This document shows positions 1 to 9,267 of a DNA stretch of 64,000 nucleotides, in pieces. The first letter of the stretch is position 1; each line of letters starts with the position of its first letter. A program made the position numbers and the translations under genes. This DNA is from Actinobacillus succinogenes 130Z. GTDB lineage: Bacteria; Pseudomonadota; Gammaproteobacteria; Enterobacterales; Pasteurellaceae. Location: contig NC_009655.1 of assembly GCF_000017245.1 (NCBI RefSeq), positions 1 through 64,000 on the forward strand. The letters run 5' to 3'. Below the pieces are notes generated by a model, which saw only the letters and a program-made list of their open reading frames with translations, had not been told where the DNA came from and searched no databases.

Positions 1-251
1 TTAGGAACGGAATTTTACTGATAAATTCAGCGTTCGTCAAATGTGAATAGGCGAAACCCGGCGGATATTTACATGTTCTGCCGGTTTCACGCATAAAAAG
101 CGTGGGCGAATTATACGTTTTCCGCGAAAAATCTCAAGTCATTTTTTTGATCCTTTTCACAAGATCTTTCTTCGTTTTTAAGGTAAAATCATAAGAAATT
201 TTGACCGCGCTTTTAGGTCTGTTTTGTTAATCCTATGATAATAAAGATAAA
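1..251. other. dnaA upstream region, no gene seen
   Basis: No convincing coding sequence. The stretch is AT-rich. Two 9-mers match the DnaA box consensus TTWTNCACA at 8 of 9 positions: CTTTTCACA at 153-161 on the plus strand and CTATTCACA at 42-50 on the minus strand. They could serve dnaA autoregulation. This is only a motif match, and I do not call an origin here. Confidence 0.4.
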
Positions 252-1619
252 ATGAACCGTAATACTTCTTCCCTGTGGGCTGATTGCCTGCTTCAACTGC
301 AAGATCAAGTACCGGCGGACAAATTCCAGATGTGGTTGCGTCCGTTACAGGCAGATATTTCGTCTCCTAATCAACTGACTATTTATGTGCAGAATTTTTT
401 TAGTCGTCAATGGGTTGAGAATAATTATTTGGCGGACATCACCAAACTAGCCCGTCAATTAACGGGAAACCCCGATTTTGTCGTCAAACTGGTAGAGGGC
501 GTCAAACCGGCACCGAAACAAAATAATATCGTCACAACTAAACAAAATGCGGAAACTGCGGTCGATTCCGAACAACATTTACAGTCTGTTGAGTTTAAAA
601 CCGGATTAAACAGCAATCATCTGTTTGAAAATTTTGTGGAGGGGAAATCCAACCAACTGGCTCGAGCGGTAGGCATTAAAGTCGCCAACAATCCCGGCGA
701 TAAAACTGCCAATCCGCTGTTTTTATACGGCGGTACGGGATTGGGTAAAACCCATTTGTTACACGCCGTGGGTAACGGTATTCTGGCAAACAATCCGAAA
801 GCTCGTGTGCTTTACATCCATGCGGAACGGTTCGTACAGGAATATGTGAAAGCAACTAAACTAGGTGCCGCAGAAAACTTCAAAAAATTCTATCGTAATC
901 TGGACGCATTACTCATAGACGATATCCAGTTCTTTGCCGGTAAAGAACTTACTCAAGAAGAATTTTTTAACACTTTCAACAACTTATTCGAAGGTGAAAA
1001 ACAGATTATTTTGACTTCGGATCGCTACCCGCGTGAAATAGAAAAGATCGAAGATCGTTTAAAATCCCGTTTCAGCTGGGGCCTTAGTGTCGCCATCGAA
1101 CCGCCGGAATTAGAAACCCGAGTAGCTATTTTAATGAAAAAAGCCGAAGAACGCGGTGTCAATTTAGCGGAAGAAGTGGCATTTTTCATCGGTCAGAAAT
1201 TGCGTACCCATGTACGGGAACTGGAAGGTGCCCTGAACCGTGTCATCGCTAATGCCGAATTTACCGGAAAAACCATTACTATCGATTTTGTGCGCGACAC
1301 CTTAAAAGATATGCTGGCGCTGCAAGATAAGTTAGTGACCATTGATAACATTCAAAAAGTCGTAGCGGAATATTATCGCATCAAAGTTTCCGATTTGAAT
1401 TCGAAAAACCGTTCTCGCTCAGTAGCGCGTCCGCGTCAACTGGCAATGGCCCTGGCAAAAGAGCTGACTAACCGCAGCTTTCCTGAAATCGGTAAAAATT
1501 TCGGCGGTAAAGACCATACCACCGTGATTTATGCTTGTGATAAAATTCAGGAACTGCGGGAAACCGACAGCAGCATTCAGGAAGACTGGTCAAATTTAAT
1601 CCGTACTTTATCCGCATAA
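252..1619 (+). CDS. dnaA: Chromosomal replication initiator DnaA
   Basis: Initiates chromosome replication by binding DnaA boxes and melting oriC in its ATP form. The 455-residue protein has the family layout: N-terminal DnaB-interaction domain, variable linker, AAA+ domain with Walker A GGTGLGKT at residues 160-167 and Walker B LLIDDIQF near 220, and a C-terminal DNA-binding domain ending in the DnaA signature (GGKDHTTVIYA). Length is normal for gammaproteobacteria. The start MNRNTS is followed directly by the conserved domain I, although the ribosome binding site is weak. First gene of a dnaA-dnaN-recF run; dnaN starts 18 nt after the stop. Identification is secure. Confidence 0.98.
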   Translation: MNRNTSSLWADCLLQLQDQVPADKFQMWLRPLQADISSPNQLTIYVQNFFSRQWVENNYLADITKLARQLTGNPDFVVKLVEGVKPAPKQNNIVTTKQNAETAVDSEQHLQSVEFKTGLNSNHLFENFVEGKSNQLARAVGIKVANNPGDKTANPLFLYGGTGLGKTHLLHAVGNGILANNPKARVLYIHAERFVQEYVKATKLGAAENFKKFYRNLDALLIDDIQFFAGKELTQEEFFNTFNNLFEGEKQIILTSDRYPREIEKIEDRLKSRFSWGLSVAIEPPELETRVAILMKKAEERGVNLAEEVAFFIGQKLRTHVRELEGALNRVIANAEFTGKTITIDFVRDTLKDMLALQDKLVTIDNIQKVVAEYYRIKVSDLNSKNRSRSVARPRQLAMALAKELTNRSFPEIGKNFGGKDHTTVIYACDKIQELRETDSSIQEDWSNLIRTLSA

Positions 1620-1637
1620 CGAATCAGGGAGAAAATC

Positions 1638-2738
1638 ATGCAGTTTATTGTTTCAAGAGAAAATCTGTTAAAACCGTTACAACAGGTCTGCGGTGTATTA
1701 AGTTCTCGTCCTAACGTCCCTGTGCTCAATAACGTTTTGTTACAAATCGAAGGCGACCGCCTAACCATCACCGGCACGGATTTGGAAGTGGAACTTTCCA
1801 CACAAGCACAATTAAACAGCCATGGAGAAGGTACGTTCACCATTCCGGCAAAAAAATTCTTGGATATTTGCCGCAGTTTGCCTGAAGATGCCGTCATCAC
1901 GGTAGATTTCGAACAGGATCGCGCTATTGTCCGCTCGAGTCGAACCAAATTTAATCTGGCGACGTTTCCCGCCGAAGAATATCCGAATCTCACCGATTGG
2001 CAATCCGAAGTGGATTTTACCGTCAGCCAGGCGACTATGCGCCGTCTCATCGAAGCCACACAGTTTTCCATGGCAAATAATGACGCTCGTTATTTTTTAA
2101 ACGGCATGAAATTCGAAACTGAAGGTAATTTGCTGCGTACCGTCGCAACGGACGGACACCGCCTTGCGGTTTGTACCATCGAATTAGAACAGGATTTACA
2201 AAATCATTCTGTCATTCTGCCACGTAAAGGCGTATTGGAATTGGCGCGTTTACTGGACGCAACCAGCGAGCAACCCGCCCGAGTACAAATCGGTACCAAT
2301 AACTTCCGTGTTGAATTAGGTTCCGTTGTGTTTACCTCAAAACTTATAGACGGGCGTTTTCCGGATTATCGACGCGTCTTACCGCGTAATGCCAACCGAA
2401 TTTTAGAATCGGATTGGGAAAATCTGAAACAGTCTTTCGTGCGCGCCTCTATTCTGTCCAGCGAAAAAGTACGTACCGTGCGTTTGGAATTGAATCAAAA
2501 TCAATTAACCATCACTGCAAAAAATCCGGAGCAGGAGGAAGTCGAGGAAATTCTCGACGTTTCTTATCAAAGCGAACCAATCGAAATCGGCTTCAATGTC
2601 AGTTATGTACTGGATGTACTGAACGCGCTGAAATGTCAAAGGGTTCGCGTCCGCTTCACGGATGCGTCGTCAAGCTGTTTAATAGAGGATTGTGAAGATA
2701 ATACGGCCGAATATGTCATTATGCCGATGAAGCTGTAA
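1638..2738 (+). CDS. dnaN: DNA polymerase III beta sliding clamp
   Basis: Forms the dimeric ring that tethers polymerase III and other factors to DNA. The 366-residue length equals the usual size, the N-terminus MQFIVSRENLLKPLQQVCG is typical, and the C-terminus ends in the conserved YVIMPMKL that forms the hydrophobic partner-binding cleft. AGGGAG lies upstream of the start codon. It lies between dnaA (18-nt gap) and recF (29-nt gap), the classical replication cluster, and is probably co-transcribed with dnaA. Confidence 0.98.
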   Translation: MQFIVSRENLLKPLQQVCGVLSSRPNVPVLNNVLLQIEGDRLTITGTDLEVELSTQAQLNSHGEGTFTIPAKKFLDICRSLPEDAVITVDFEQDRAIVRSSRTKFNLATFPAEEYPNLTDWQSEVDFTVSQATMRRLIEATQFSMANNDARYFLNGMKFETEGNLLRTVATDGHRLAVCTIELEQDLQNHSVILPRKGVLELARLLDATSEQPARVQIGTNNFRVELGSVVFTSKLIDGRFPDYRRVLPRNANRILESDWENLKQSFVRASILSSEKVRTVRLELNQNQLTITAKNPEQEEVEEILDVSYQSEPIEIGFNVSYVLDVLNALKCQRVRVRFTDASSSCLIEDCEDNTAEYVIMPMKL

Positions 2739-2767
2739 AAACATTTAAATTTCCGACCGCACTTTCA

Positions 2768-3844
2768 ATGGCTATTTCACGTTTAATTATTGAGAACTTT
2801 CGTAATTTGGCAGCCGTGGATCTGGAATTCGATCATGGTTTTAATTTTCTGGTGGGTAATAACGGCAGCGGAAAAACCAGCTTACTGGAAAGCATTTTCT
2901 ATCTCGGGCACGGACGTTCTTTCAAAAGTTCGGTCAGCACGCGGATCATCACTTATGATAAACCTTATTTCACCTTGCACGGGCGAATTTGGGAACAACA
3001 GCACGAATGGTCGGTAGGGTTACAAAAACAGCGAAAAGAAGGGCTTACTCTTGTAAAAATCAACGGGGAAGACGGTAACAAAATTTCCGATCTTGCTCAT
3101 TTACTGCCGATGCAGATGATTACGCCGGAGGGGCTGACACTGCTTAACGGCGGTCCTTCTTATCGACGGGCATTTTTAGACTGGGGGTTGTTTCACCATC
3201 GACCGAATTTTCATTCCGCTTGGTCGGCGCTGAATCGTTTACTCAAACAACGTAATGCGGCATTACAACAAACGTATGATTATACGGATTTACAGGTTTG
3301 GGACGTGGAACTCTCTAAACTGGCTCACCAGGTCAGCCTTTGGCGAACCGATTACGCGGAGGCCTTACGTCCGGAAATAGAACAAACTTGCCGTTTATTT
3401 TTACCAGAATTGGATATTCAGGTAAGTTTTCACCAAGGGTGGGATAAAAACACGGATTACGGTGATTTATTACGTGAGAATTTCGCCCGTGATAAACATA
3501 TCGGTTATACGGTTTCAGGACCGCAAAAAGCCGATTTTCGCTTTAAAGCCAACGGATTTCCCGTAGAAGATGTACTTTCCCGCGGACAGTTAAAGCTATT
3601 AATGTGCGCCTTACGTCTGGCGCAAGGCGAGCATTTGATGGTACAAAAAAACCGCTCCTGCATTTTTTTAATTGACGATTTTGCCTCCGAACTGGATGAA
3701 ACAAAACGAGGGCTGTTAGCCGAACGGTTACGGCAAAGCCATTCTCAGGTTTTTGTTACTGCCATTACTGCGGAACAGCTGAAACAAATGCAACCGGAAA
3801 ATCACCGCACTTTTTCCGTCAATAACGGAATGATTTCATTATAA
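2768..3844 (+). CDS. recF: DNA replication and repair protein RecF
   Basis: SMC-like ATPase that helps RecO and RecR load RecA at gapped DNA. The 358-residue protein has Walker A GNNGSGKT at residues 30-37, an ABC-type signature LSRGQLKLL near residue 275 and Walker B FLIDDFASELDE. An uptake signal (GACCGCACTTT, 2756-2766) sits immediately before the start codon, so the usual ribosome binding site is poor and recF may rely on coupling to dnaN 29 nt upstream. Complete, with no frameshift seen. Confidence 0.97.
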   Translation: MAISRLIIENFRNLAAVDLEFDHGFNFLVGNNGSGKTSLLESIFYLGHGRSFKSSVSTRIITYDKPYFTLHGRIWEQQHEWSVGLQKQRKEGLTLVKINGEDGNKISDLAHLLPMQMITPEGLTLLNGGPSYRRAFLDWGLFHHRPNFHSAWSALNRLLKQRNAALQQTYDYTDLQVWDVELSKLAHQVSLWRTDYAEALRPEIEQTCRLFLPELDIQVSFHQGWDKNTDYGDLLRENFARDKHIGYTVSGPQKADFRFKANGFPVEDVLSRGQLKLLMCALRLAQGEHLMVQKNRSCIFLIDDFASELDETKRGLLAERLRQSHSQVFVTAITAEQLKQMQPENHRTFSVNNGMISL

Positions 3845-3874
3845 AAATAAGTTAATTAACCTAGCTGGAATCTT

Positions 3875-4477
3875 ATGCAAAAAACACAATTATTTTTTCA
3901 GAGCTTATACGTAACCCTGTACTTTTTAGTAGCATCGCTTATTCCTTTCGTAGCATTATTGGTTGACGTGATCTATTTCCGGAACGCCGTCGGTGAAGAA
4001 TCCGCGGTAGAATATTGTCAGGATATCTTTCTTGTCATACTCAGCGTATTATTTTTCCGACAAGCGCACAAACATCCTGAAGCGCGAAGCGGATTTTTAC
4101 TGATGGGATTCTTTTTCCTCACTATGCTGATTCGTGAAATGGATAACATATTTGATGCGCTCATTTATCACGGCAGCTGGAGCCTTTTGGCCGCACCGCT
4201 CGCTACTTTCGCTGTAGTTTATGCTTTACTGAATAAAACCGAAACATTAAATGCGTTAACGGATTTTACCCAGAGTAAAGAATTTTACAGTTTTATTATC
4301 GGTTTACTGTTGGTACTGGTAATTTCCCGCCTTATCGGTATGAGCTGGCTTTGGCGTTCTATTTTCTATTATACTTATCCCCGTATCGTAAAAAATATTG
4401 CGGAAGAATATACGGAATTATTAGGCTACGCTATTATGTGTTTTTCCTGCGTAAAATATATTCGGGGCAAAGCCTAA
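3875..4477 (+). CDS. Uncharacterised multi-pass inner-membrane protein
   Basis: I do not recognise a named family. The 200-residue protein has about five or six hydrophobic segments (roughly residues 11-32, 46-62, 73-88, 97-118, 137-157 and 178-194), with charged loops between them that include RQAHKHPEARS and REMDNIF. No signal peptide cleavage site or catalytic motif is visible. It begins 30 nt after recF on the same strand and is followed by a strong terminator, so it may be the last gene of the dnaA operon. Codon use looks like its neighbours, which argues for a resident gene. Confidence 0.75.
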   Translation: MQKTQLFFQSLYVTLYFLVASLIPFVALLVDVIYFRNAVGEESAVEYCQDIFLVILSVLFFRQAHKHPEARSGFLLMGFFFLTMLIREMDNIFDALIYHGSWSLLAAPLATFAVVYALLNKTETLNALTDFTQSKEFYSFIIGLLLVLVISRLIGMSWLWRSIFYYTYPRIVKNIAEEYTELLGYAIMCFSCVKYIRGKA

Positions 4478-4490
4478 TCGCAAGATATAG

Positions 4491-4531
4491 AAAATCGCCA
4501 TACCGTTTTAACGGTCAATGGCGATTTTTTT
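4491..4531. terminator. Strong bidirectional terminator
   Basis: Outer arms AAAATCGCCAT (4491-4501) and ATGGCGATTTT (4518-4528) enclose an inner stem ACCGT/ACGGT with a TTTA loop, followed by a T run. A matching A run on the other side lets it serve both the upstream plus-strand gene and the convergent dld. Confidence 0.85.
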
Positions 4532-4585
4532 ATTCTTATCTTTCTGAAAAAAGATTAACATCCGCTTATCTTTTATAAACAGACT

Positions 4586-6280
4586 TTACTCATGCCAATA
4601 TTTTTTCTTCGATGTCTTGCCGATTCCCGGATTAAAACTGTTGGTGGGATCCAATACTTTATAAAACTTCCTTAACGCGGGTTTTGCCTCGTATAAATGT
4701 CCGACGTTATGCTCGGCCGGATATTGCGCTCCGCGCCGATCAAGTAATTTCAGCATATCATGTTCCACTTCTTCATAATCACAGCCTTTTTTAATGATGT
4801 AATCCTGATGAAAAACATGACACATAAAATGTCCGTAATACAATTTATGGATAATTTTCGAATCGATTTCCGGCGGCAACATTTCGAACCAATCGGAATC
4901 ATTGCGACGCAACGCAATATCCAACGCTACGATTTCTTCCACTTCTTTCGAATGAATCGCACGATAGCGAATCGCGGCGGAAGCTACGGCAAAGCGGTGT
5001 AACATCGCCGCTTGGGTTTCCGCCTTATTGCATTCGAAATAAGCGCCTTTACCGCTATCCTTAAAATAATCCGCCAAATAAGCGCGCGCTTCCTCGACGC
5101 CTTTACCGCCCATTTTTAAAATTAAATGATGCTCGTAACGTTCCCGATATTGCCATAAACTTTTTGGTAAATGCTCGGGAATAAGTTTGGAACACCATTG
5201 CATAAATTTATCGCTAAAATGAGAAGGTACAAAAGGCAGTTTTTTGCTCAAACGATCCACATTGGCTTTTAACGCAAACAGTTTTGGTAACCAATCAGTA
5301 CCGAATTTCTTAATCACCCAGAAGGTGTCCTTACCGTAACGAGCGGCTATATCGAAAGCATCCCGATGAATATACTCTCCTGAAACCGGTAATTCTTCAA
5401 AATTAGAAAGCATATGGCGACGTAAATCGCTAAGCACTGACGTTCGATTGGTACCGATATAAAATACGGCCGTATTTTTCTCCAACGGAAAGGTATCCAG
5501 ACGAACGGCGAAAATCGCTAATTTGCCCGCACTGCCCGATGCTTCGTAATGACGGGCGGGATCCGCATTAAATCGTGCCGGCGTATCTTCATCCACCTGT
5601 CGCACATGATGACAATAACTGTGGTCATGCCCGTTACCGCAATTCTGTTTAATGTCTTTTTGTTGATAATGATGATTTTGTAAATTGGTTAGAATTTCCT
5701 CCGGCGTCGAACCTAAATCAATCCCCAAATGGTTTTTTAGTTCCAATTCACCGTTTTCATTCAGCTGAGCGAATAAAGCCATTTCAGTATAAGCCGGTCC
5801 GCGTTGCACCAATGCACCGCCCGAATTATTGCACACACCGCCAATCACAGAGGCCCCGATACAGGACGAACCTATCACAGAATGCGGTTCCCGGCCATAC
5901 GGCTGCAGCACGTTTTCCAGTTTATTCAGTGTAGAGCCGGGAAAACACACCACTTGGTGAGCGTTATTAATTACCTGAATACTATCCATACGCATGGTAT
6001 TAATGATGACAATCGGACGATCATAATCGTTACCACTCGGCGTCGAACCGCCCGTCAACCCCGTATTGGCGGCTTGATTAATCACAATAACATCCTGTTC
6101 TACACAGGCTTTCAACACTTGCCAGAACTCTAATAAATTAGCGGGACGGACTACTGCCAGCGCATTTCCGGTACCGAAACGATAGCCGTTACGATAAGCC
6201 TCGGTTTTACTCGGTTCGGTAATAATGTAGGAGGGTGTGACAATTTGGGTAAGAGTTGAAACGAGTTGTTGCATTGACAT
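4586..6280 (-). CDS. dld: Quinone-dependent D-lactate dehydrogenase
   Basis: Peripheral membrane flavoenzyme that oxidises D-lactate to pyruvate and passes electrons to the quinone pool. At 564 residues it is close to the 571 of E. coli Dld. The N-terminal half is an FAD-binding type 4 domain (NQAANTGLTGGSTP, then GSSCIGASVIGGVCNNSGGA). The C-terminal half is the membrane-binding D-lactate dehydrogenase domain, ending in a FNPGIGKTSKKKYW-type tail. It stands alone between a terminator and the KefC gene. A near-consensus CRP site lies 68-83 nt upstream of the start codon, so cAMP control by carbon source is likely (inference). Confidence 0.95.
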   Translation of the reverse strand: MSMQQLVSTLTQIVTPSYIITEPSKTEAYRNGYRFGTGNALAVVRPANLLEFWQVLKACVEQDVIVINQAANTGLTGGSTPSGNDYDRPIVIINTMRMDSIQVINNAHQVVCFPGSTLNKLENVLQPYGREPHSVIGSSCIGASVIGGVCNNSGGALVQRGPAYTEMALFAQLNENGELELKNHLGIDLGSTPEEILTNLQNHHYQQKDIKQNCGNGHDHSYCHHVRQVDEDTPARFNADPARHYEASGSAGKLAIFAVRLDTFPLEKNTAVFYIGTNRTSVLSDLRRHMLSNFEELPVSGEYIHRDAFDIAARYGKDTFWVIKKFGTDWLPKLFALKANVDRLSKKLPFVPSHFSDKFMQWCSKLIPEHLPKSLWQYRERYEHHLILKMGGKGVEEARAYLADYFKDSGKGAYFECNKAETQAAMLHRFAVASAAIRYRAIHSKEVEEIVALDIALRRNDSDWFEMLPPEIDSKIIHKLYYGHFMCHVFHQDYIIKKGCDYEEVEHDMLKLLDRRGAQYPAEHNVGHLYEAKPALRKFYKVLDPTNSFNPGIGKTSKKKYWHE

Positions 6281-6347
6281 TTTGTTACCTCTTTGTAAAA
6301 AGATAACAATATAATAACAAATTCGAAAATTATGATTTGAACAAATT

Positions 6348-6363
6348 TGTGATATCCGTCACA
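6348..6363. promoter_or_regulatory. CRP (cAMP receptor protein) binding site
   Basis: TGTGATATCCGTCACA matches the CRP consensus TGTGA-N6-TCACA exactly, with AT-rich flanks (AATT before, AAAT after). It lies 68-83 nt upstream of the dld start codon and downstream of the KefC gene stop, so dld is the only plausible target. Direct motif match; function inferred. Confidence 0.8.
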
Positions 6364-6428
6364 AAATATAAAAAAAGTGCGGTCAAAAATATTTATTTTT
6401 CAACCGCGCTTATGATTTCATCGTCCGT

Positions 6429-8282
6429 TTAATCTTCCCGCTGTAAAATCTGTTGGATTTTAGCCATAGTTTTCTGATCATGTTCCAACGCCACTTTAAT
6501 CATTTCCTTATTCTGGAATTTCTTCGTATAGTTCGGATCATGCACTTCCGCCATTAAACGGACACGACGGCGGTTTTCTTCGTAATATATATGAGTAATT
6601 TCCTCAATACGTTCGCTGTCGATATCCCCCAAATCTTCCAACGCATAACGAGCCGTACGTAGCGCAGAATCAAAGGTTTCTCGCACCTGGCGATCGGCGC
6701 CTTTTTCGTATAATTCGAAAACATGAAACAAATCGTAAGCACGCGACAAAATACGCAGGCTCGGATTCATCTTACGCGCCATTTCCACAATATGCGTCGC
6801 TTTTGCCTTATTCCCCGAAGTCACGATCAGCATTTGGGCGGATTCAATACCCGCATGATGCAAAATTTCCGGACGTTCGGCATTACCGTAATAGGCTTTA
6901 ATCCCCAATTTACGCATACCAGTAATAATCTCTTCATCACGGTCAATAATCGTAACCTTATGGTTAGTCATGGTTAGCACTTCATTGATAATCTGCCCGA
7001 AACGCCCGAATCCCACCATAATGATAGGTCGTATTTCATCAATATTATCCGCTTCACGCTCCTCATTCGGTTTACGTAAACGCGGTTCTAGATATTTTTT
7101 GTGAAATAAAACGAAAAGCGGGCTGAATACCATAGATAAAACGATAATAGCGACGCCGTTGGCTTGCTGTTGCGGGGTAATCACTCGCTGGCCGGCTGCC
7201 GCGGCAAAAATAACGAAAGCAAACTCGCCTCCTAATGCCATCACAAAAGCACGATCCAAGGCTTCGGAAAAACTAGACCGTGTTAACAACGCAGCCAGAA
7301 AAACCCCAAAGCCGTTCACTATCATTAAGGCGATGACACCTAACAAAATAAACCAAAGGTGAGCAAACACCAGGTTAAGATCCAAAGACATACCGACACC
7401 GAGAAAAAACAACCCGAGTAACAATCCGCGAAACGGTTCGATATCCGCCTCCAATTGATGACGGAAACTGGAATTGGACAATAATACGCCCGCCACAAAG
7501 GCTCCCATGGCGGCGGAAAGCCCGGCATGTTCCATCAATAATGCGGAACCAAGAACCACCAACAACGCGGCCGCCGTCATCATTTCGCGTAATTTAGTCC
7601 ATGCCAGAGCCTTAAAGAGCGGATTCAACAACCAAATTCCCGACACGATTAAAATCGTAAGAGAACCGGTTCCAATAGCGAATTTTTGCCATAAAGGTTC
7701 GTGAGTATCAATATCGGTAACGGGTGAAAGGAAAGCTACAATGGCAAGTAACGGAACGATTAATAAATCTTCAAACAATAAAATGGAAATCATCTTCTGT
7801 CCGCGAGAACTTGCCATTTCATTGCGTTCGCTCAGTATTTGCATAACTATAGCGGTAGAATTCAGCACAAATCCCGAAGCGATAATAAATGCCGTTTGCC
7901 AGGAAAAGCCAAGTCCTATTCTGGCAACCGACATAACCAGCGAACCGCTCAGTAAGACCTGCAGCATTCCCAAACCGAAAATCTGTTTACGCAGCCCCCA
8001 TAACTGAGACGGTTTCATTTCCAGACCGATCAGAAACAAAAACATCACCACGCCCAGCTCCGCTACGTGAATAATGGATTGCGGTTCGGTAAAAAGACGT
8101 AATCCGAAAGGACCGATAATTAACCCTGCAGCGAGATAACCTAATACGGAGCCTAACCCCAAACGTTTGAACAGAGGCACGGCAATGACCGCAGCACCTA
8201 ATAACGTCACCACATGAACTAATTGGTTTGCACCTTCTACTGCTGCCATCGGACTCGGTTCCCCATGAAAAAATGAAATCAA
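6429..8282 (-). CDS. kefC: KefC-type glutathione-regulated K+/H+ antiporter
   Basis: Monovalent cation:proton antiporter-2 family protein that exports potassium in exchange for protons, protecting cells against electrophiles when glutathione adducts bind. The 617 residues fit KefB/KefC (about 600-620). Residues 25-390 form a Na+/H+-exchanger-type membrane domain with about 12 helices. From about residue 415 there is a cytosolic RCK/TrkA-N domain with the Rossmann motif VGFGRFG. KefB and KefC cannot be separated with certainty by eye, and no KefF/KefG ancillary oxidoreductase gene is adjacent. Confidence 0.85.
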   Translation of the reverse strand: MISFFHGEPSPMAAVEGANQLVHVVTLLGAAVIAVPLFKRLGLGSVLGYLAAGLIIGPFGLRLFTEPQSIIHVAELGVVMFLFLIGLEMKPSQLWGLRKQIFGLGMLQVLLSGSLVMSVARIGLGFSWQTAFIIASGFVLNSTAIVMQILSERNEMASSRGQKMISILLFEDLLIVPLLAIVAFLSPVTDIDTHEPLWQKFAIGTGSLTILIVSGIWLLNPLFKALAWTKLREMMTAAALLVVLGSALLMEHAGLSAAMGAFVAGVLLSNSSFRHQLEADIEPFRGLLLGLFFLGVGMSLDLNLVFAHLWFILLGVIALMIVNGFGVFLAALLTRSSFSEALDRAFVMALGGEFAFVIFAAAAGQRVITPQQQANGVAIIVLSMVFSPLFVLFHKKYLEPRLRKPNEEREADNIDEIRPIIMVGFGRFGQIINEVLTMTNHKVTIIDRDEEIITGMRKLGIKAYYGNAERPEILHHAGIESAQMLIVTSGNKAKATHIVEMARKMNPSLRILSRAYDLFHVFELYEKGADRQVRETFDSALRTARYALEDLGDIDSERIEEITHIYYEENRRRVRLMAEVHDPNYTKKFQNKEMIKVALEHDQKTMAKIQQILQRED

Positions 8283-8341
8283 AAATTTTTCATTATTCTA
8301 GCAAAAATTTTACAAATTTTAACCGCACTTTGACGCAGGAA

Positions 8342-8373
8342 ATAAAAAAATCTCCCGAATCAATTCGGGAGAT
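8342..8373 (-). terminator. Rho-independent terminator of the methyltransferase gene
   Basis: Perfect 11-bp stem ATCTCCCGAAT/ATTCGGGAGAT (8350-8360 and 8363-8373) with a two-base loop. It is followed by a T run when read on the minus strand, just below the methyltransferase stop codon. Confidence 0.85.
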
Positions 8374-8380
8374 CGAGGAA

Positions 8381-9142
8381 TCACGCTTTACGGCTGCAAA
8401 CGGCGATGAAATTCAGCTTTCGTTCGGGATCATTAAATACTTTGAACATATTTTTAAAAGTTGTTCGATTTTCCGCTTTTAAAGCGTTTTTCATGATTTT
8501 CAATGTTCCTATTATACCTTCGTCATAAATCATACCGGACGGCGAAAGTAAGGTCATATTACCGCTAACCGTCTCTACCCGGGCAAAACCGATGTTTGAA
8601 AACAGAGACTGCCAACCTTCTTGCGTTAAAGGCGTCACTGTAATGTTAATCGCCTGTCGTAACTGCTTTAGCACCGTTTCACTGTCCTCCGTCGTCAGCA
8701 TAACGTCATGAGTCAATAATATACCGCCCGGCTTAAGTACACGAAAATATTCCGTTACCGCTTTTTGTTTTGCCGCTAACGGTAACATAGTCAGCATGGC
8801 TTCATTAATCACGATATCGAAGGTTTTATCGGCAAAAGGCAGTTTCATAGCATTTGCACGTTGTACATGAATCAAATGCTGTAACCCCCGCTCGGCAATA
8901 TTGCGTTCCGCTTTGGCTAATGCCTTTTCATCCAAATCTACGCCTTCTATATAACAACCGTACCGTTTCGCCAGTCCGATAGCGGTTGTTCCCATATTAC
9001 ACGCCACTTCCAGTACGGTTTTATCGGTCGAGAAATTCCCTTGCTCAATCAACCATTCCGTAGCTCTGCGTCCGCCGGGACGCAAACGGGTTTTACCTAA
9101 ACGCGCTAAAAAATTATGTCCGACTTCATCTTTTTTCATCAC
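8381..9142 (-). CDS. Class I SAM-dependent methyltransferase, substrate unknown
   Basis: A 253-residue protein with a Methyltransf_11-type Rossmann core. Motif I is LEVACNMGTTAIGLAKRYG (about residues 40-58), followed by an acidic GVDLD that would bind the SAM ribose, then FDIVINEAMLTMLP and RVLKPGGILLTHD. This pattern resembles small-molecule methyltransferases of the UbiE/sterol type rather than tRNA enzymes. Single gene with its own terminator. The substrate cannot be told from the sequence or its neighbours. Confidence 0.8.
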   Translation of the reverse strand: MMKKDEVGHNFLARLGKTRLRPGGRRATEWLIEQGNFSTDKTVLEVACNMGTTAIGLAKRYGCYIEGVDLDEKALAKAERNIAERGLQHLIHVQRANAMKLPFADKTFDIVINEAMLTMLPLAAKQKAVTEYFRVLKPGGILLTHDVMLTTEDSETVLKQLRQAINITVTPLTQEGWQSLFSNIGFARVETVSGNMTLLSPSGMIYDEGIIGTLKIMKNALKAENRTTFKNMFKVFNDPERKLNFIAVCSRKA

Positions 9143-9210
9143 AGACTCCTCATTTAAATACTTGAGTAAATATATCGGATTTAAAAAATGAAATCTATTC
9201 TTATTTGCAA

Positions 9211-9252
9211 TAAAGTGCGGTTAAAAATTGATGAATTTTTAACCGCACTTTA
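9211..9252 (-). terminator. Uptake-signal hairpin acting as crp terminator
   Basis: Two opposed uptake signals form a perfect 19-bp stem: arm 9211-9229 with core AAAGTGCGGTT, loop GATG, arm 9234-9252. It lies 16 nt below the crp stop codon and is the likely end of the coaBC-crp run. Confidence 0.8.
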
Positions 9253-9267
9253 CATTTTAATCAGGTA

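Noticed and set aside
1..251. Chromosomal origin next to dnaA
   Set aside because: Only two imperfect DnaA boxes and no clear 13-mer AT repeats. In many gammaproteobacteria oriC lies elsewhere, so the boxes are more simply dnaA autoregulation.
1577..2071. 164-codon frame antisense to dnaN
   Set aside because: Overlaps the whole N-terminal part of dnaN, and composition mirrors its codons.
4351..4578. 75-codon frame overlapping the end of the membrane protein
   Set aside because: Runs through the terminator hairpin and has no ribosome binding site; shadow frame.
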